A DNA stretch of 13,330 bases, taken from JAGNNV01 sp031392925. Its GTDB lineage: Bacteria; Acidobacteriota; Vicinamibacteria; Fen-336; JAGNNV01. Both the position numbers and the translations under genes were made by a program. Below, one piece after another: positions 6,465 through 13,330 of this stretch. The notes beneath the pieces are model-generated. The model was not told the origin of the DNA. It searched no databases and saw nothing but the letters and a program-made list of their open reading frames with translations. The stretch covers positions 1-13,330 of the forward strand of contig JANMVV010000272.1 of assembly GCA_031392925.1 (NCBI GenBank), written 5' to 3'. Each line of letters begins with the position of its first letter. The first letter of the stretch is position 1.

Positions 6465-8524
6465 TCGAGCCAAGCCAAGCCTCTCGGACCATCCGTGGAG
6501 CCTGCGGCCACGACTGCCCCGACACGTGCGGGTGGGTGGTGGAGGTCCAGGGCGGCAAGGCCACGCGGCTCGAAGGGGACCCATCGCATCCCTTCACCCG
6601 CGGCGGCCTGTGCGCGAAGGTCAACCACTACCTCGAGCGGGTTTATCACCCCGAGCGCGTGCGTCATCCGATGAAGCGCGTCGGCCCGAAGGGAGAGGGG
6701 CGCTTTGAGCGCGTGACCTGGGACGACGCGCTCTCCGACATCGCCGCGCGATGGAAGCAAATCATCGAAGAGTCTGGCGCGGAGGCGATCCTGCCCTACA
6801 GCTCCGCCGGAGTGCAGGGCCTGATTCAGATGGCGTCGATCGACCGGCGCCTGTTCGGCTCGATGGGTTGCTGTGAGTTGCAGCGGGCCATCTGCGGCGG
6901 TGTCGCCGCGGCGGGTATGAGCACCACGATCGGCGTGGGCTCGGGTATCGATCCCGAGGAGATCGTTCACAGCCGTTTCATCGTGCTGTGGGGTACCAAC
7001 ACCATCGTCACCAATCTGCACTATTGGCCCTATGTGCGCGAAGCGCAGAGCCGTGGGGCCAGGCTGGTTGTCGTTGACCCGGTTCGCACGCGCACGGCGG
7101 AGGCGGCCGACTGGCACCTGCAGGTCAAGCCGGGAAGCGACGCGGCGCTTGCCCTCGCGATGATGCACGTCATGGTGCGCGATCGCCTGGTGGACGAGGA
7201 TTACGTCTCGCGATACGCGGTCGGATACCAAGCACTCGTCGCCCGCGTTCGCGAATACGCGCCGGCCGCGGTGGCGACGGTCATCGGTCTATCGGCTGAG
7301 GAAATCGAACGGTTCGCGCGCGAGTACGCGACCACGCAGCCGTCGCTGCTGCGTCCGCTCATCGGTCTCGAGCATCACAAGAACGGCGCCATGCAGTTCC
7401 GTACCCTCGCCTGCCTGCCCGTGCTGAGCGGGGCGTGGCGGCATCGCGGCGGCGGGCTCGCCCGATCGACCCACGCGCTGCAGTTCGGTGTTCTCGACAT
7501 GGATCGCGTCGAGATGCCTGAGGTCCACAAGCAAGGTGTCCGCACGCTGAACATGCGCGACCTGGGCAAGGACCTGTGCGATCGCCGGCTCTCTCCGCCC
7601 GTGCGCGCCCTGATGGTTTATGGGGCCAATCCGGTCGTGTCCATGCCGAATCAGCGCGAGGTTTGCGAGGGTCTGCGACGCGAGGATCTGTTCACCGTGG
7701 TCCACGATCTGTTCGTCACCGACACCGCTCTCTACGCGGACTACGTCCTGCCCGCGACGAGCCAGATCGAGCATCTGGACCTGGCGCCCGCGTGGGGGCA
7801 TCTGTATCTGGCTTTGAACCGGCCCGCCATCGAGCCTCTCGGGGAGTCCGTCTCTAACACCGAGCTGTTCCGGCGGCTGGCCGCGGCCCTCGGGCGCACC
7901 GAGCCCTGGCTCTTCGAGAGCGATGAGTCGATGCTGCGCGCGGCGCTTTCGAGCGGGCATCCGTGGCTCGATGGGATTACCTACGAGCGTCTATGGAACG
8001 AAGGCCATGTCCGCTTGAATCGGCCGGACGACTGGCGCCCCTTCGCGAACGGCGGGTTTCCAACGCCGTCGGGCAAGGCCGAGCTGTTCTCCGAGTCACT
8101 GGAGGCGCAGGGCCTCGATCCGCTGCCTTCGTCGGGCGCGATCGCGACCGGGTCGGGTCTGCAACTGATCTCGGGTAAGACGCTCCACTTCATGAATTCG
8201 GGCTATGGCCATATGGAGCGCCATCGTCGTCGGGCGGGCCTGCTCGCCATTGACCTTCACCCAGACGATGCGCGGCGGCGCGGTCTCAAAGACGGTGAGC
8301 TCGTGTGGGTGCGGAGCGAGCGAGGCGAGCTTAAGGCCGTCTGCCGGGTGTCCGACCGCGTTCGCCCGGGTGTGGCCTGGATGCCGTACGGCGGCCTCCA
8401 CGATGCCGCGGGGGTTCGGCAGTCGGTCAACATGCTGACCGGCGAGGAACCGACGGACTGGGGCGGAGGCAGCGGCCTGTACGACGCGTTCGTCGAGGTA
8501 ACGCCCGAAGCACCCACACCGTAA
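6461..8524 (+). CDS. Molybdopterin oxidoreductase (DMSO reductase superfamily)
   Basis: A 687-residue catalytic subunit of the DMSO-reductase superfamily. An N-terminal [4Fe-4S] motif, C15-x3-C19-x3-C23 with C51 in GGLCAKV, is followed by the molybdopterin-binding body: VTWDDALSDIA (85-95), a Gly-rich stretch 111-160, FIVLWGTN (173-180) and VVVDPVRTRTAEAADWHLQVKPGSD (203-227). It ends with a MopB C-terminal beta-barrel (TPSGKAELFSE, HPDDARRRGLKDGE, SVNMLTGEEPTDWGGGSGLYD). There is no twin-arginine signal, so it is probably cytoplasmic. The residue ligating molybdenum is not obvious: no selenocysteine or clear Cys at the FdhF position. I chose ATG 6461 because the iron-sulfur motif begins just after it; the open frame extends to 6254 but that part is the out-of-frame remnant gene. 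No electron-transfer or membrane subunit is adjacent, so its partner and substrate are unknown. Confidence 0.92.
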   Translation: MIEPSQASRTIRGACGHDCPDTCGWVVEVQGGKATRLEGDPSHPFTRGGLCAKVNHYLERVYHPERVRHPMKRVGPKGEGRFERVTWDDALSDIAARWKQIIEESGAEAILPYSSAGVQGLIQMASIDRRLFGSMGCCELQRAICGGVAAAGMSTTIGVGSGIDPEEIVHSRFIVLWGTNTIVTNLHYWPYVREAQSRGARLVVVDPVRTRTAEAADWHLQVKPGSDAALALAMMHVMVRDRLVDEDYVSRYAVGYQALVARVREYAPAAVATVIGLSAEEIERFAREYATTQPSLLRPLIGLEHHKNGAMQFRTLACLPVLSGAWRHRGGGLARSTHALQFGVLDMDRVEMPEVHKQGVRTLNMRDLGKDLCDRRLSPPVRALMVYGANPVVSMPNQREVCEGLRREDLFTVVHDLFVTDTALYADYVLPATSQIEHLDLAPAWGHLYLALNRPAIEPLGESVSNTELFRRLAAALGRTEPWLFESDESMLRAALSSGHPWLDGITYERLWNEGHVRLNRPDDWRPFANGGFPTPSGKAELFSESLEAQGLDPLPSSGAIATGSGLQLISGKTLHFMNSGYGHMERHRRRAGLLAIDLHPDDARRRGLKDGELVWVRSERGELKAVCRVSDRVRPGVAWMPYGGLHDAAGVRQSVNMLTGEEPTDWGGGSGLYDAFVEVTPEAPTP

Positions 8525-8571
8525 CTGTCCCTGGCGACCGGTGGGCTGACCGACCTGGGCGGGCTTTCGTA

Positions 8572-8590
8572 CGGCGCGTGGTCCGCGCCG
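8572..8590. terminator. Perfect GC-rich hairpin downstream of the molybdoenzyme gene
   Basis: CGGCGCG (8572-8578) and CGCGCCG (8584-8590) form a perfect 7-bp stem with a TGGTC loop, 47 bases after the stop codon. It lies in the 219-bp gap between two converging genes (molybdoenzyme from the left, lipoprotein from the right), where a terminator is expected. No T-run follows on either side. I see no gene in the rest of this gap. Confidence 0.4.
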
Positions 8591-8743
8591 CTGAACCTCG
8601 AGCATGGCGAAACGTCGCGTACCCGCGAATCATGGTGAGGAGGGAAGGGAGAACACAGACGCAGGCCGGAGGTACGCACTCCCTCGAGTTCTCAGCGATT
8701 TCGATTGTGCTACGTGCGACTCAATCGAGTACCGGCCGGTTAT

Positions 8744-9253
8744 CTAACGGAAGGTGTAATTGACGGTCAGGCTCCCGGTGGCTACGGTTTCGGCGTCGGT
8801 CGGTGGAATGAGGAGACCGGTGTTCCTGGTGTGAAGCCACGCGCGGATGGTGGTGACCTGGCAGGGCGTGTGGGAGACCTGCCAACCGCTGATGGTCACC
8901 GACACCGTCTGACCCTTGGAGAAGGGTCCCCATGTGGGCGCGTCAGGAAGATTCTGTCCGCAGTATCCAAGCCCCGGGCTCCCGTCATACAGATACACAT
9001 ACAACTGCGCGAAGGGAACATCGCGATCGGACGTGACCGTGATCGGAACGGAAAAAAGGCCGGAACCGCGCGCCACGAAATACTGCGATCCGTTCAGGGC
9101 GAGCGGGATGACGCTGCCTGGCGAGGGCGTGGGCATCCCGATGGTAAGGTTTTTGACCGGGTCGGGAGAGGAGGACTCGCACGCGCTCACCACCAGGGCC
9201 GCAAGGAGCAGCGCGACCGGCCTCAATCGGAGTCTCTCAAGCACGTCGTCCAC
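8744..9253 (-). CDS. Secreted lipoprotein of unknown function
   Basis: A 169-residue protein beginning with a lipoprotein signal peptide: basic start (RLRLRP, 7-12), hydrophobic core VALLLAALVVSA (13-24) and the lipobox V22-S23-A24-C25, where signal peptidase II would cut and the Cys be lipidated. The serine-rich, negatively charged residues right after the Cys fit an outer-membrane or surface lipoprotein. The mature part is rich in Ser, Thr, Val and Gly with alternating hydrophobic residues (SVPITVTSDRD, AQLYVYLYDG, VSVTISGW), suggesting an all-beta, immunoglobulin-like fold. Two further cysteines (in YCGQN and TPCQV) could form a disulfide. I do not recognise a family. The start is GTG at 9253 with no clear Shine-Dalgarno; an in-frame GTG three codons later (V4) is equally possible. 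It lies 257 bp downstream of the ATP sulfurylase gene; that gap shows no gene. Confidence 0.75.
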   Translation of the reverse strand: MDDVLERLRLRPVALLLAALVVSACESSSPDPVKNLTIGMPTPSPGSVIPLALNGSQYFVARGSGLFSVPITVTSDRDVPFAQLYVYLYDGSPGLGYCGQNLPDAPTWGPFSKGQTVSVTISGWQVSHTPCQVTTIRAWLHTRNTGLLIPPTDAETVATGSLTVNYTFR

Positions 9254-9510
9254 GCTAGCAGGGGGCAGCGGGCGGACCCATCAGCGCCGGTTAGCCCTAG
9301 TTCGACGAGACGTGCGGCTGGTTAGGTTGATCCACCGCCCTTCGCGTCCGATCCCCCGCGCCGATGTGCGTGCAGAGGTTCTTTCACCCCCGCGACGGTG
9401 CGCGCGCGAGTCATTCCTGCCTGTCCACTTCGAAACCACCACGCCGCAGTGGCGCTGGCCCGAAGGAATTCCCTGGCGGACCGCAGCCTTCATGCTGACC
9501 AGGCCCGTGC

Positions 9511-11163
9511 TCAGGCCAGGAATCCCTTCGCCGCGAGAACCCGGGCGATGGTGAGAGCATTCTCAGCTGGCGGGGCGAGGGGATCCGAAAGCCAGACTTC
9601 AGGTGACTGGGGTTTCTCGTAGGGGTCATCAATTCCGGTGAACCCCTTCAGTTCACCCGCGCGAGCCTTGGCATAGAGCCCCTTGGCGTCGCGGCTCTCA
9701 CAGATCGCGAGATCGGTATCGACAAAGACTTCGATGAAGGCCTCGCCCATGAGAGCGCGGCAGGCGTCCCGGGCCTCCCGAAAAGGACTGATGGCGGCAC
9801 AGATGGCCACGCCCCGATGGCGGACCACTTCGGAGGCTACGTAGCCGATACGGAGAATGTTTGTGTCCCGATCCTCGCGGGAGAAACCAAGACCCTTCGA
9901 TAGATGAAGCCGGACTTCGTCGCCGTCGAGCATGGTCACCGTGCGACCCTCTGCCATGAGCAGGGCGTGAAGGGCCTCGGCCGTCGTGGACTTCCCCGCC
10001 CCGGAGAGCCCGGTAAACCAGACGCAGAAGCCCTGGTCGAGGCGAGGCGGATGAGCCTTCTGAAGCAGCGCAGCCGTCTCCGGTCGCGTAAACCACGGAG
10101 GGAGAGGGCGTCCTTCCGCAAGGTGGCGCCTCACCTCGCTCCCGGAAAGGGACCGAAGGCGCGCGCCTTTCGGAACTTTGTCCTCTTCCTCGAACCGGTC
10201 TTCACTCTCAACGTAGACCATCTCCCGGAATGGAACCATGACGATCCCGATCTCCTGCGCGTGCTTTCTTACGAGGTCCTGCGCGGCATACGGACCGAAG
10301 AACGGTTGCCCTTTGGAATCCGGCCCCGGGCCTGCGTGATCGCGTCCCACGATGAAGTGCGTGGCGCCATAGTTTTTTCGGATGATCGCGTGGAGCAGGG
10401 CTTCGCGCGGTCCCGCCATTCGCATGGCCAGCGGAAGCAGGGCGAGGACCATTGATCCGGGGTCGAAGTGGTTCCCAACCAGCGAGAGATAGGTGCGCAC
10501 GCGGGTGAAGTGGTCGATGTCGCCGGGCTTGGTAAGCCCCACGACGGGATGAAGAAGGACCGTGGCCTGGTGATCGCGAGCCGCCCGCTTGATGAGCTCC
10601 TCGTGAGAACGGTGAAGGGGATTTCGGGTCTGAAAGGCGACCACGTTCGTTCGGCCCAGAGCGGCGAGTCGCTGACGAACTTCCGCGGGGCCAAGACGCA
10701 GCGCGGCAAAATCAGCATGCGGCGAAGGTCGAAGGGGAGTGAGCTTGCCACCGATCCGTAGCCTCGTCCCACCGAGGATCTCCGTCACATACGGATGCGC
10801 CCGGTCCACCGACCCGAACAACGCGCGGGCTTCGGCCTCGGGATCGATCTCAAAGGTCTCATCCACGTCCAGCATCGCGAGGACCTCCCCGCGCGGATGC
10901 GCGAGGGCAACTCTCGATCCCTGTTCCACAGGGTGCTCGACGGGAAGGGTGATCGGGATGGGGAAGAGGCTGCCGTTTGAGAGCCGCATGGTGCCGAGGC
11001 ACGAGGCGTAGTCTGCCGCTCCCATGAATCCGATGAGCGGCGCAAAACCGCCCGACGACAGCATCTCGTAGTCATCGAGCGCGCGTGGGCCCAAGGTGAC
11101 ACTGGGCAGCCGCAACGCGTCGCGCCACCGAATCACGGTCTGGCTGGGGAGTGTTTCGGGCAT
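9511..11163 (-). CDS. sat-cysC: Bifunctional sulfate adenylyltransferase / adenylylsulfate kinase
   Basis: A 550-residue fusion that would turn sulfate plus ATP into APS and then PAPS in the cytoplasm. Residues 1-370 are a full ATP sulfurylase: a PUA-like N-terminal domain (GGFAPLIGFM, 38-47), then QTRNPLHRSHEE (178-189) with the HxxH pair H184/H187, GRDHAGPG (273-280) and the MVPFREMVYVE segment. Residues 375-550 are an APS kinase with P-loop GLSGAGKST (385-393), DGD (413-415), SPFREARD (459-466) and KGLYAKARAGELKGFTGIDDPYE. Both sets of catalytic residues look intact, unlike fusions where the kinase half is only regulatory. Fusions in this order occur in various bacteria and probably serve PAPS-dependent sulfation or assimilation. 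Start: ATG 11163, matching the family N-terminus though without a clear Shine-Dalgarno. No sulfate transporter, PAPS reductase or sulfotransferase gene is adjacent. Confidence 0.95.
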   Translation of the reverse strand: MPETLPSQTVIRWRDALRLPSVTLGPRALDDYEMLSSGGFAPLIGFMGAADYASCLGTMRLSNGSLFPIPITLPVEHPVEQGSRVALAHPRGEVLAMLDVDETFEIDPEAEARALFGSVDRAHPYVTEILGGTRLRIGGKLTPLRPSPHADFAALRLGPAEVRQRLAALGRTNVVAFQTRNPLHRSHEELIKRAARDHQATVLLHPVVGLTKPGDIDHFTRVRTYLSLVGNHFDPGSMVLALLPLAMRMAGPREALLHAIIRKNYGATHFIVGRDHAGPGPDSKGQPFFGPYAAQDLVRKHAQEIGIVMVPFREMVYVESEDRFEEEDKVPKGARLRSLSGSEVRRHLAEGRPLPPWFTRPETAALLQKAHPPRLDQGFCVWFTGLSGAGKSTTAEALHALLMAEGRTVTMLDGDEVRLHLSKGLGFSREDRDTNILRIGYVASEVVRHRGVAICAAISPFREARDACRALMGEAFIEVFVDTDLAICESRDAKGLYAKARAGELKGFTGIDDPYEKPQSPEVWLSDPLAPPAENALTIARVLAAKGFLA

Positions 11164-11501
11164 GAGACCGACAAGGTTAAACGGAGAGCCGGCGTTGCTG
11201 GCTGGAGAGCGGGTCTTCGCGGTGCCCTGCAGGTTGACTTCGCGGCCGGTCGGCCACCGGGGCTCGGCTCAGGTCCTCGTTGGGCCTCACTCGATCGCTG
11301 AGCTCAAGCGGAACTGGCATGGTTCGCGGTCTCCTCAGGGCGCTCATCCGCAGGATATCCAAATCGTTCCATGGCGGATCGCCCTGCATTCTTTCAGACG
11401 TGTGACCGCTCGCGGACTGACGGACGCGCCCACCGCGTGGCCGCTTCTCGAAGGCGCGGTGACGGAGGAAATCGAGCCGCGGTGGAGAGCGTAGGTTTGC
11501 G
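11164..11501. other. 338-bp gap with no supported gene
   Basis: This stretch separates the DUF6265-like gene from the ATP sulfurylase fusion. A plus-strand frame is open across it to 11494, but it runs on from antisense of the sulfurylase gene, has no ribosome-binding site and matches no family I know. I see no RNA gene, terminator with T-run or repeat here. It presumably holds the promoter of the leftward sulfurylase gene, but I cannot pick -35 and -10 boxes with confidence. Confidence 0.5.
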
Positions 11502-11924
11502 CTAACGCTGCACAGGTTTGAAGGCGAAGGCCTGCTTCCCTTCGGCGCCCTCCAGCTCTGCTTTGAGCGATCCGTCAGGAAGAAGCGAGTAGCGGATCAG
11601 TTTCGGATGATCGTGCTGGGGGTTCTCGAAGGTCGCGGACTTCCCATCTGACGCCGTTAGTTTGAATTCCGTCTTCGGCCGGCCGCCCGGTTGGGCCACG
11701 TAGAAGACGCCATCGCTGCGGAACTCGATCCGGAGAAACTCGAAGGCGATCGCGCGCGCCCCCTTGGTCGTGCGCGCCACGCCGAGCATCAAGCCGCCGG
11801 CCTCTTCCGTCCAGCGTTCTTCGAACTTCATTCCCGGAGGGCCGCCCTCCCAGGCTCCCTTCATGAAAGCGAGATCCTGGGGGCCGGCAGCCGCGAGAAG
11901 AGCGAGGGCGAAGGTGGCAAGCAT
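11502..11924 (-). CDS. Exported DUF6265-like protein
   Basis: A 140-residue protein with a short signal peptide (MLATFALALLAAAG, likely cleaved near 14-16). The mature part follows the pattern I associate with DUF6265: F-M-K-G-A-W-E-G near the start, FEERWTEEAGGLMLGVARTT (35-54), FEFLRIEFRSDGVFYVAQP, then FENPQHDHPKLIRYSL. It is a small, mostly beta, lipocalin-like fold of unknown function, probably periplasmic. The ATG at 11924 follows AAGGAGAT by about 10 bases, a good Shine-Dalgarno. It lies 49 bp downstream of the AraC-type regulator on the same strand, so the two may be one transcript; that regulator could also control it. The family name is from memory of sequence pattern. Confidence 0.8.
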   Translation of the reverse strand: MLATFALALLAAAGPQDLAFMKGAWEGGPPGMKFEERWTEEAGGLMLGVARTTKGARAIAFEFLRIEFRSDGVFYVAQPGGRPKTEFKLTASDGKSATFENPQHDHPKLIRYSLLPDGSLKAELEGAEGKQAFAFKPVQR

Positions 11925-11973
11925 GGTGAATGAGATCTCCTTGACCGCGACCCGAGTGTCGCGAGAGTGGACG

Positions 11974-12816
11974 CTAGCCGCGTCGGCGCTTCGCTGTCTT
12001 GGACGAAACGGACAGGAAAAATTCAGTGAGCGGATCGGGGTTCTTCAAGATGTCGCGAGGCTTTGCGCCCGTGAAGGCGCGAAAGTCGCGGTTGAAATGA
12101 GCCTGATCGTAGTAGCCGCAGTCGAGGGCGACCTGCGACCATGCGCGCGCGTCGCGTTCCTGCCGGCGCTCAAAGACCCGCTGAAAGCGCACGAGGCGAG
12201 TGAAGCGCTTGGGGGCGATTCCAACCACGCTCTCGAATCGACGTCGAAACTGGCGAACGCTCAACCCAAGATCACGGGCTGCGGAATCCAGATCGACAGG
12301 GCCCGTGTCATTTGAGAGTCGGGTGGCGGCCTTCGAAATCAGCGGGTCGCCCGGCCCGCGCCGGGCCTGGAGGAAGGCCTCCAGAACGACTGCCTTGCGC
12401 TCCGGCGTGCGCGCGGCGCGGAGTCGCTTCACGAGAGAGCTCAGGTCTTCATCAACCAAGCGCTCAAGGGGCACGAGTCGATTCAGGAAACGACTGAGGT
12501 CTCCAGAGACGAAGGCCGCGACCCCGGCGGGACGAAAGTGAATCCCCACGGTGTCGATAAGCCCGGTCGGTTGAATGTCCACGCTCCGCTCCATCTGCGC
12601 GACGAAGAGGAGATGCTCCTGCAGCCGCCAGGAGCCGGCGAGCCGGCGTTCGCGAAAAGCATCGCCAAGCTGGAAGATGAACTCCATGCATCCATCGGGA
12701 AGAATGCGATGTCCCTCGGGCATCGCCGCGGGACTAGGGCCGCGCATGAACCAGAAGTTCTCCACCTGGTCGGCGAGGTCCAAAGAAGGAGGGAGCCTCA
12801 GAAACGACAGTTCCAT
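11974..12816 (-). CDS. AraC-family transcriptional regulator (DUF6597 + HTH)
   Basis: A 280-residue regulator. Residues 1-115 look like the DUF6597 sensor-type domain: FWFMRG (21-26), HRILPDGCMEFIFQLGD (36-52) and VGIHFRPAGVAAFV (90-103), which is the usual GVRFRPGG-type motif. The AraC HTH covers about 175-257, with two helix-turn-helices: LDSAARDLGLSVRQFRRRFESVVGIAPKRF, then WSQVALDCGYYDQAHFNRDFRAFTGAKPRDI. It would bind DNA as a one-component regulator with an unknown signal. The ATG at 12816 is chosen because MELSFLRLPP matches family N-termini. The frame stays open to GTG 13008, but those 64 codons belong to a two-component remnant. No clear Shine-Dalgarno precedes ATG 12816. The C-terminal tail is basic (KTAKRRRG). 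The closest candidate target is the DUF6265-like gene just downstream. Confidence 0.88.
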   Translation of the reverse strand: MELSFLRLPPSLDLADQVENFWFMRGPSPAAMPEGHRILPDGCMEFIFQLGDAFRERRLAGSWRLQEHLLFVAQMERSVDIQPTGLIDTVGIHFRPAGVAAFVSGDLSRFLNRLVPLERLVDEDLSSLVKRLRAARTPERKAVVLEAFLQARRGPGDPLISKAATRLSNDTGPVDLDSAARDLGLSVRQFRRRFESVVGIAPKRFTRLVRFQRVFERRQERDARAWSQVALDCGYYDQAHFNRDFRAFTGAKPRDILKNPDPLTEFFLSVSSKTAKRRRG

Positions 12817-12835
12817 GGCCGAGCAGTCTATGGGC

Positions 12836-13012
12836 CTAAATAACTCCGAGGATGCTCGACGCCTGATTCTTGACCGTCCCTTCAGCAGGAAGCCGCGCGC
12901 GCCCAGTCGCACGGCTTCCAGGACCACCGGCAAAGCCCTGACCCGATCGCGTCTCGATCCTGAGCACGCCACCGATTCCTTCGACCCTCCCTTTCGGGCG
13001 CTCTTCACGCAT
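12836..13012 (-). pseudogene. Collapsed remnant of a histidine kinase / NarL-type regulator pair
   Basis: Minus-strand reading gives three short family signatures in the order of a kinase-regulator operon. First, GIGGVLRIETRSGQGF in the frame starting at ATG 13012 resembles the last box of a histidine kinase ATPase domain. Next, in the frame of GTG 13008, PVVLEAVRLGARGFLLKG resembles the end of a NarL-type receiver domain (GARGYLLKD). Then, back in the first frame, EGTVKNQASSIL resembles the recognition helix of the LuxR/NarL HTH (EGTVKNHVSSIL), before TAG 12836-12838. A complete set would need over 700 bp between the outer pieces; here it is about 180 bp. So these look like leftovers after large internal deletions and frameshifts. 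Each match is short, but three in the right order and on one strand make chance unlikely. It is not expected to make a working protein. Confidence 0.5.
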
Positions 13013-13024
13013 CAACGGAACTGG

Positions 13025-13222
13025 CTAGTACTTGTAGTGATCCGGCTTGTACGGGCCTTCCACCGGGACTCCGATGTACTCCGCCTGCTCCTTCGTGAGC
13101 TTGGTGAGTTTCACGCCAAGCTTGTCGAGGTGGAGACGCGCCACTTCCTCGTCCAGCTTCTTCGGCAGCATGTAGACCTTGTTCTCGTACTTCGCGTGGT
13201 TCTGGTGCAGCTCGATCTGCGC
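13025..13222 (-). CDS. ahcY: S-adenosylhomocysteine hydrolase, C-terminal fragment
   Basis: The last 65 residues of SAHase, from AQIELHQNHAKYENKVY through LPKKLDEEVARLHLDKLGVK to EGPYKPDHYKY and TAG at 13025-13027. The C-terminal Lys-x-x-x-Tyr end (KPDHYKY) that completes the NAD site in the family is present. SAHase splits S-adenosylhomocysteine into homocysteine and adenosine in the methyl cycle. Homology stops abruptly at 13222: the next codons on this strand (S, C, A, A) replace the expected NQTL. The frame stays open to 13324 only because it runs antisense to the other ahcY piece. So this is a partial gene cut at a junction, not a start. The neighbouring remnant and AraC-type gene lie downstream of its stop. 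Confidence 0.9.
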   Translation of the reverse strand, partial: AQIELHQNHAKYENKVYMLPKKLDEEVARLHLDKLGVKLTKLTKEQAEYIGVPVEGPYKPDHYKY

Positions 13223-13223
13223 G
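13213..13223. other. Inverted junction between two ahcY pieces (11-bp microhomology)
   Basis: CGATCTGCGCG is shared by both fragments. On the plus strand it fits the end of a Pro codon plus Ile-Cys-Ala (expected DPICAL); on the minus strand it covers the Ala-Gln-Ile codons of AQIELH. Left of it the DNA follows the minus-strand C-terminus; right of it the plus-strand internal region. This is the form expected of an inverted template-switch or misassembly join. Confidence 0.75.
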
Positions 13224-13330
13224 CTGCAGGCGGCCATGGAAGGCTTCGAGGTCAAGACCCTCGAGGAGTACGTCGCGACCGCCGACCTCTTCATCACCAC
13301 CACCGGCAACTTCAACATCATCACCGCCGA
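13215..13330 (+). CDS. ahcY: S-adenosylhomocysteine hydrolase, internal fragment (runs off the window)
   Basis: The plus-strand frame from 13215 reads ICALQAAMEGFEV, KTLEEYVATADLFITTTGN and FNIITA, continuing past the window end. This is the NAD-binding part of SAHase just after the family's DP-I/N-ALQAAMEG loop, with the TTGN turn that contacts the nicotinamide side. In a complete SAHase this segment lies roughly 130 residues before the C-terminal piece found on the opposite strand. Upstream of 13213 the frame gives unrelated residues (C-S-S instead of the expected D-P), so homology begins at the junction. Either it belongs to the same gene as the minus-strand fragment, joined in the wrong orientation, or it is a second copy. 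Confidence 0.85.
   Translation, partial: MCALQAAMEGFEVKTLEEYVATADLFITTTGNFNIITA

Noticed and set aside
6323..7231. 302-codon minus-strand open frame
   Set aside because: Antisense to the molybdoenzyme; its residues show only GC-driven composition.
9254..9510. Possible small gene or RNA in the gap between the lipoprotein and ATP sulfurylase genes
   Set aside because: Both strands give only Arg-rich, low-information frames; no tRNA-like arms, repeats or T-run hairpins were found.
11096..11494. 132-codon plus-strand frame across the gap before the ATP sulfurylase gene
   Set aside because: It begins antisense to the sulfurylase start, lacks a ribosome-binding site, and I recognise no family.
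12817..13008. 64-residue N-terminal extension of the AraC-type regulator
   Set aside because: The extension reads as a receiver-domain tail and basic junk, while MELSFLRLPP at 12816 fits the start of the DUF6597 domain.

Overview
The window looks like a high-GC (roughly 63-65%) chromosomal contig from an uncultured, probably soil- or sediment-type bacterium. Acidobacteriota, Gemmatimonadota or a related lineage would fit the gene families, but that is an impression and nothing here fixes the taxonomy. There are no tRNAs, rRNAs, CRISPR arrays, insertion sequences or phage genes that I can support. Most of it is metabolic housekeeping and accessory enzymes, separated by several decayed small genes.

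Layout. (1) Positions 1-280: the tail of an unidentified plus-strand gene, then two short palindromic intergenic elements. (2) A minus-strand block from 5036 down to 281, transcribed right to left: a D-3-phosphoglycerate dehydrogenase-like enzyme with an ACT domain, a GyrI-like ligand-binding protein, an exported GH92 glycosidase, and a MOSC-domain protein whose ATG overlaps the GH92 stop (ATGA). (3) A plus-strand block, 5052-8524: a broken DUF5615 PIN-like gene, a DinB-superfamily protein with an in-frame 12-bp tandem duplication, a small frameshifted gene with an RPCFLWDED motif, and a cytoplasmic molybdopterin oxidoreductase that starts inside the stop codon of that small gene. (4) A minus-strand block, 12816 to 8744: a DUF6597/AraC-type regulator, a small DUF6265-like exported protein, a bifunctional ATP sulfurylase/APS kinase, and a lipoprotein. 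(5) The right end, 12836-13330: a scrambled remnant of a histidine kinase/NarL response regulator pair, and two oppositely oriented pieces of S-adenosylhomocysteine hydrolase (ahcY) meeting head to head at an 11-bp microhomology.

How the genes relate. GH92 and MOSC are probably translationally coupled. The MOSC protein and the molybdopterin oxidoreductase both belong to molybdenum-cofactor biochemistry but lie 5 kb apart on opposite strands, so a shared role is only a guess. The AraC-type regulator and the DUF6265-like gene are 49 bp apart on one strand and may be co-transcribed. The ATP sulfurylase/APS kinase fusion would make PAPS by itself, with no other sulfur-assimilation gene beside it.

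I do not see a convincing new multi-gene system. The observations most worth a second look are the inverted ahcY junction, which is probably a chimeric join or assembly artefact, and the four degraded gene remnants, which mark this as a region of gene loss.
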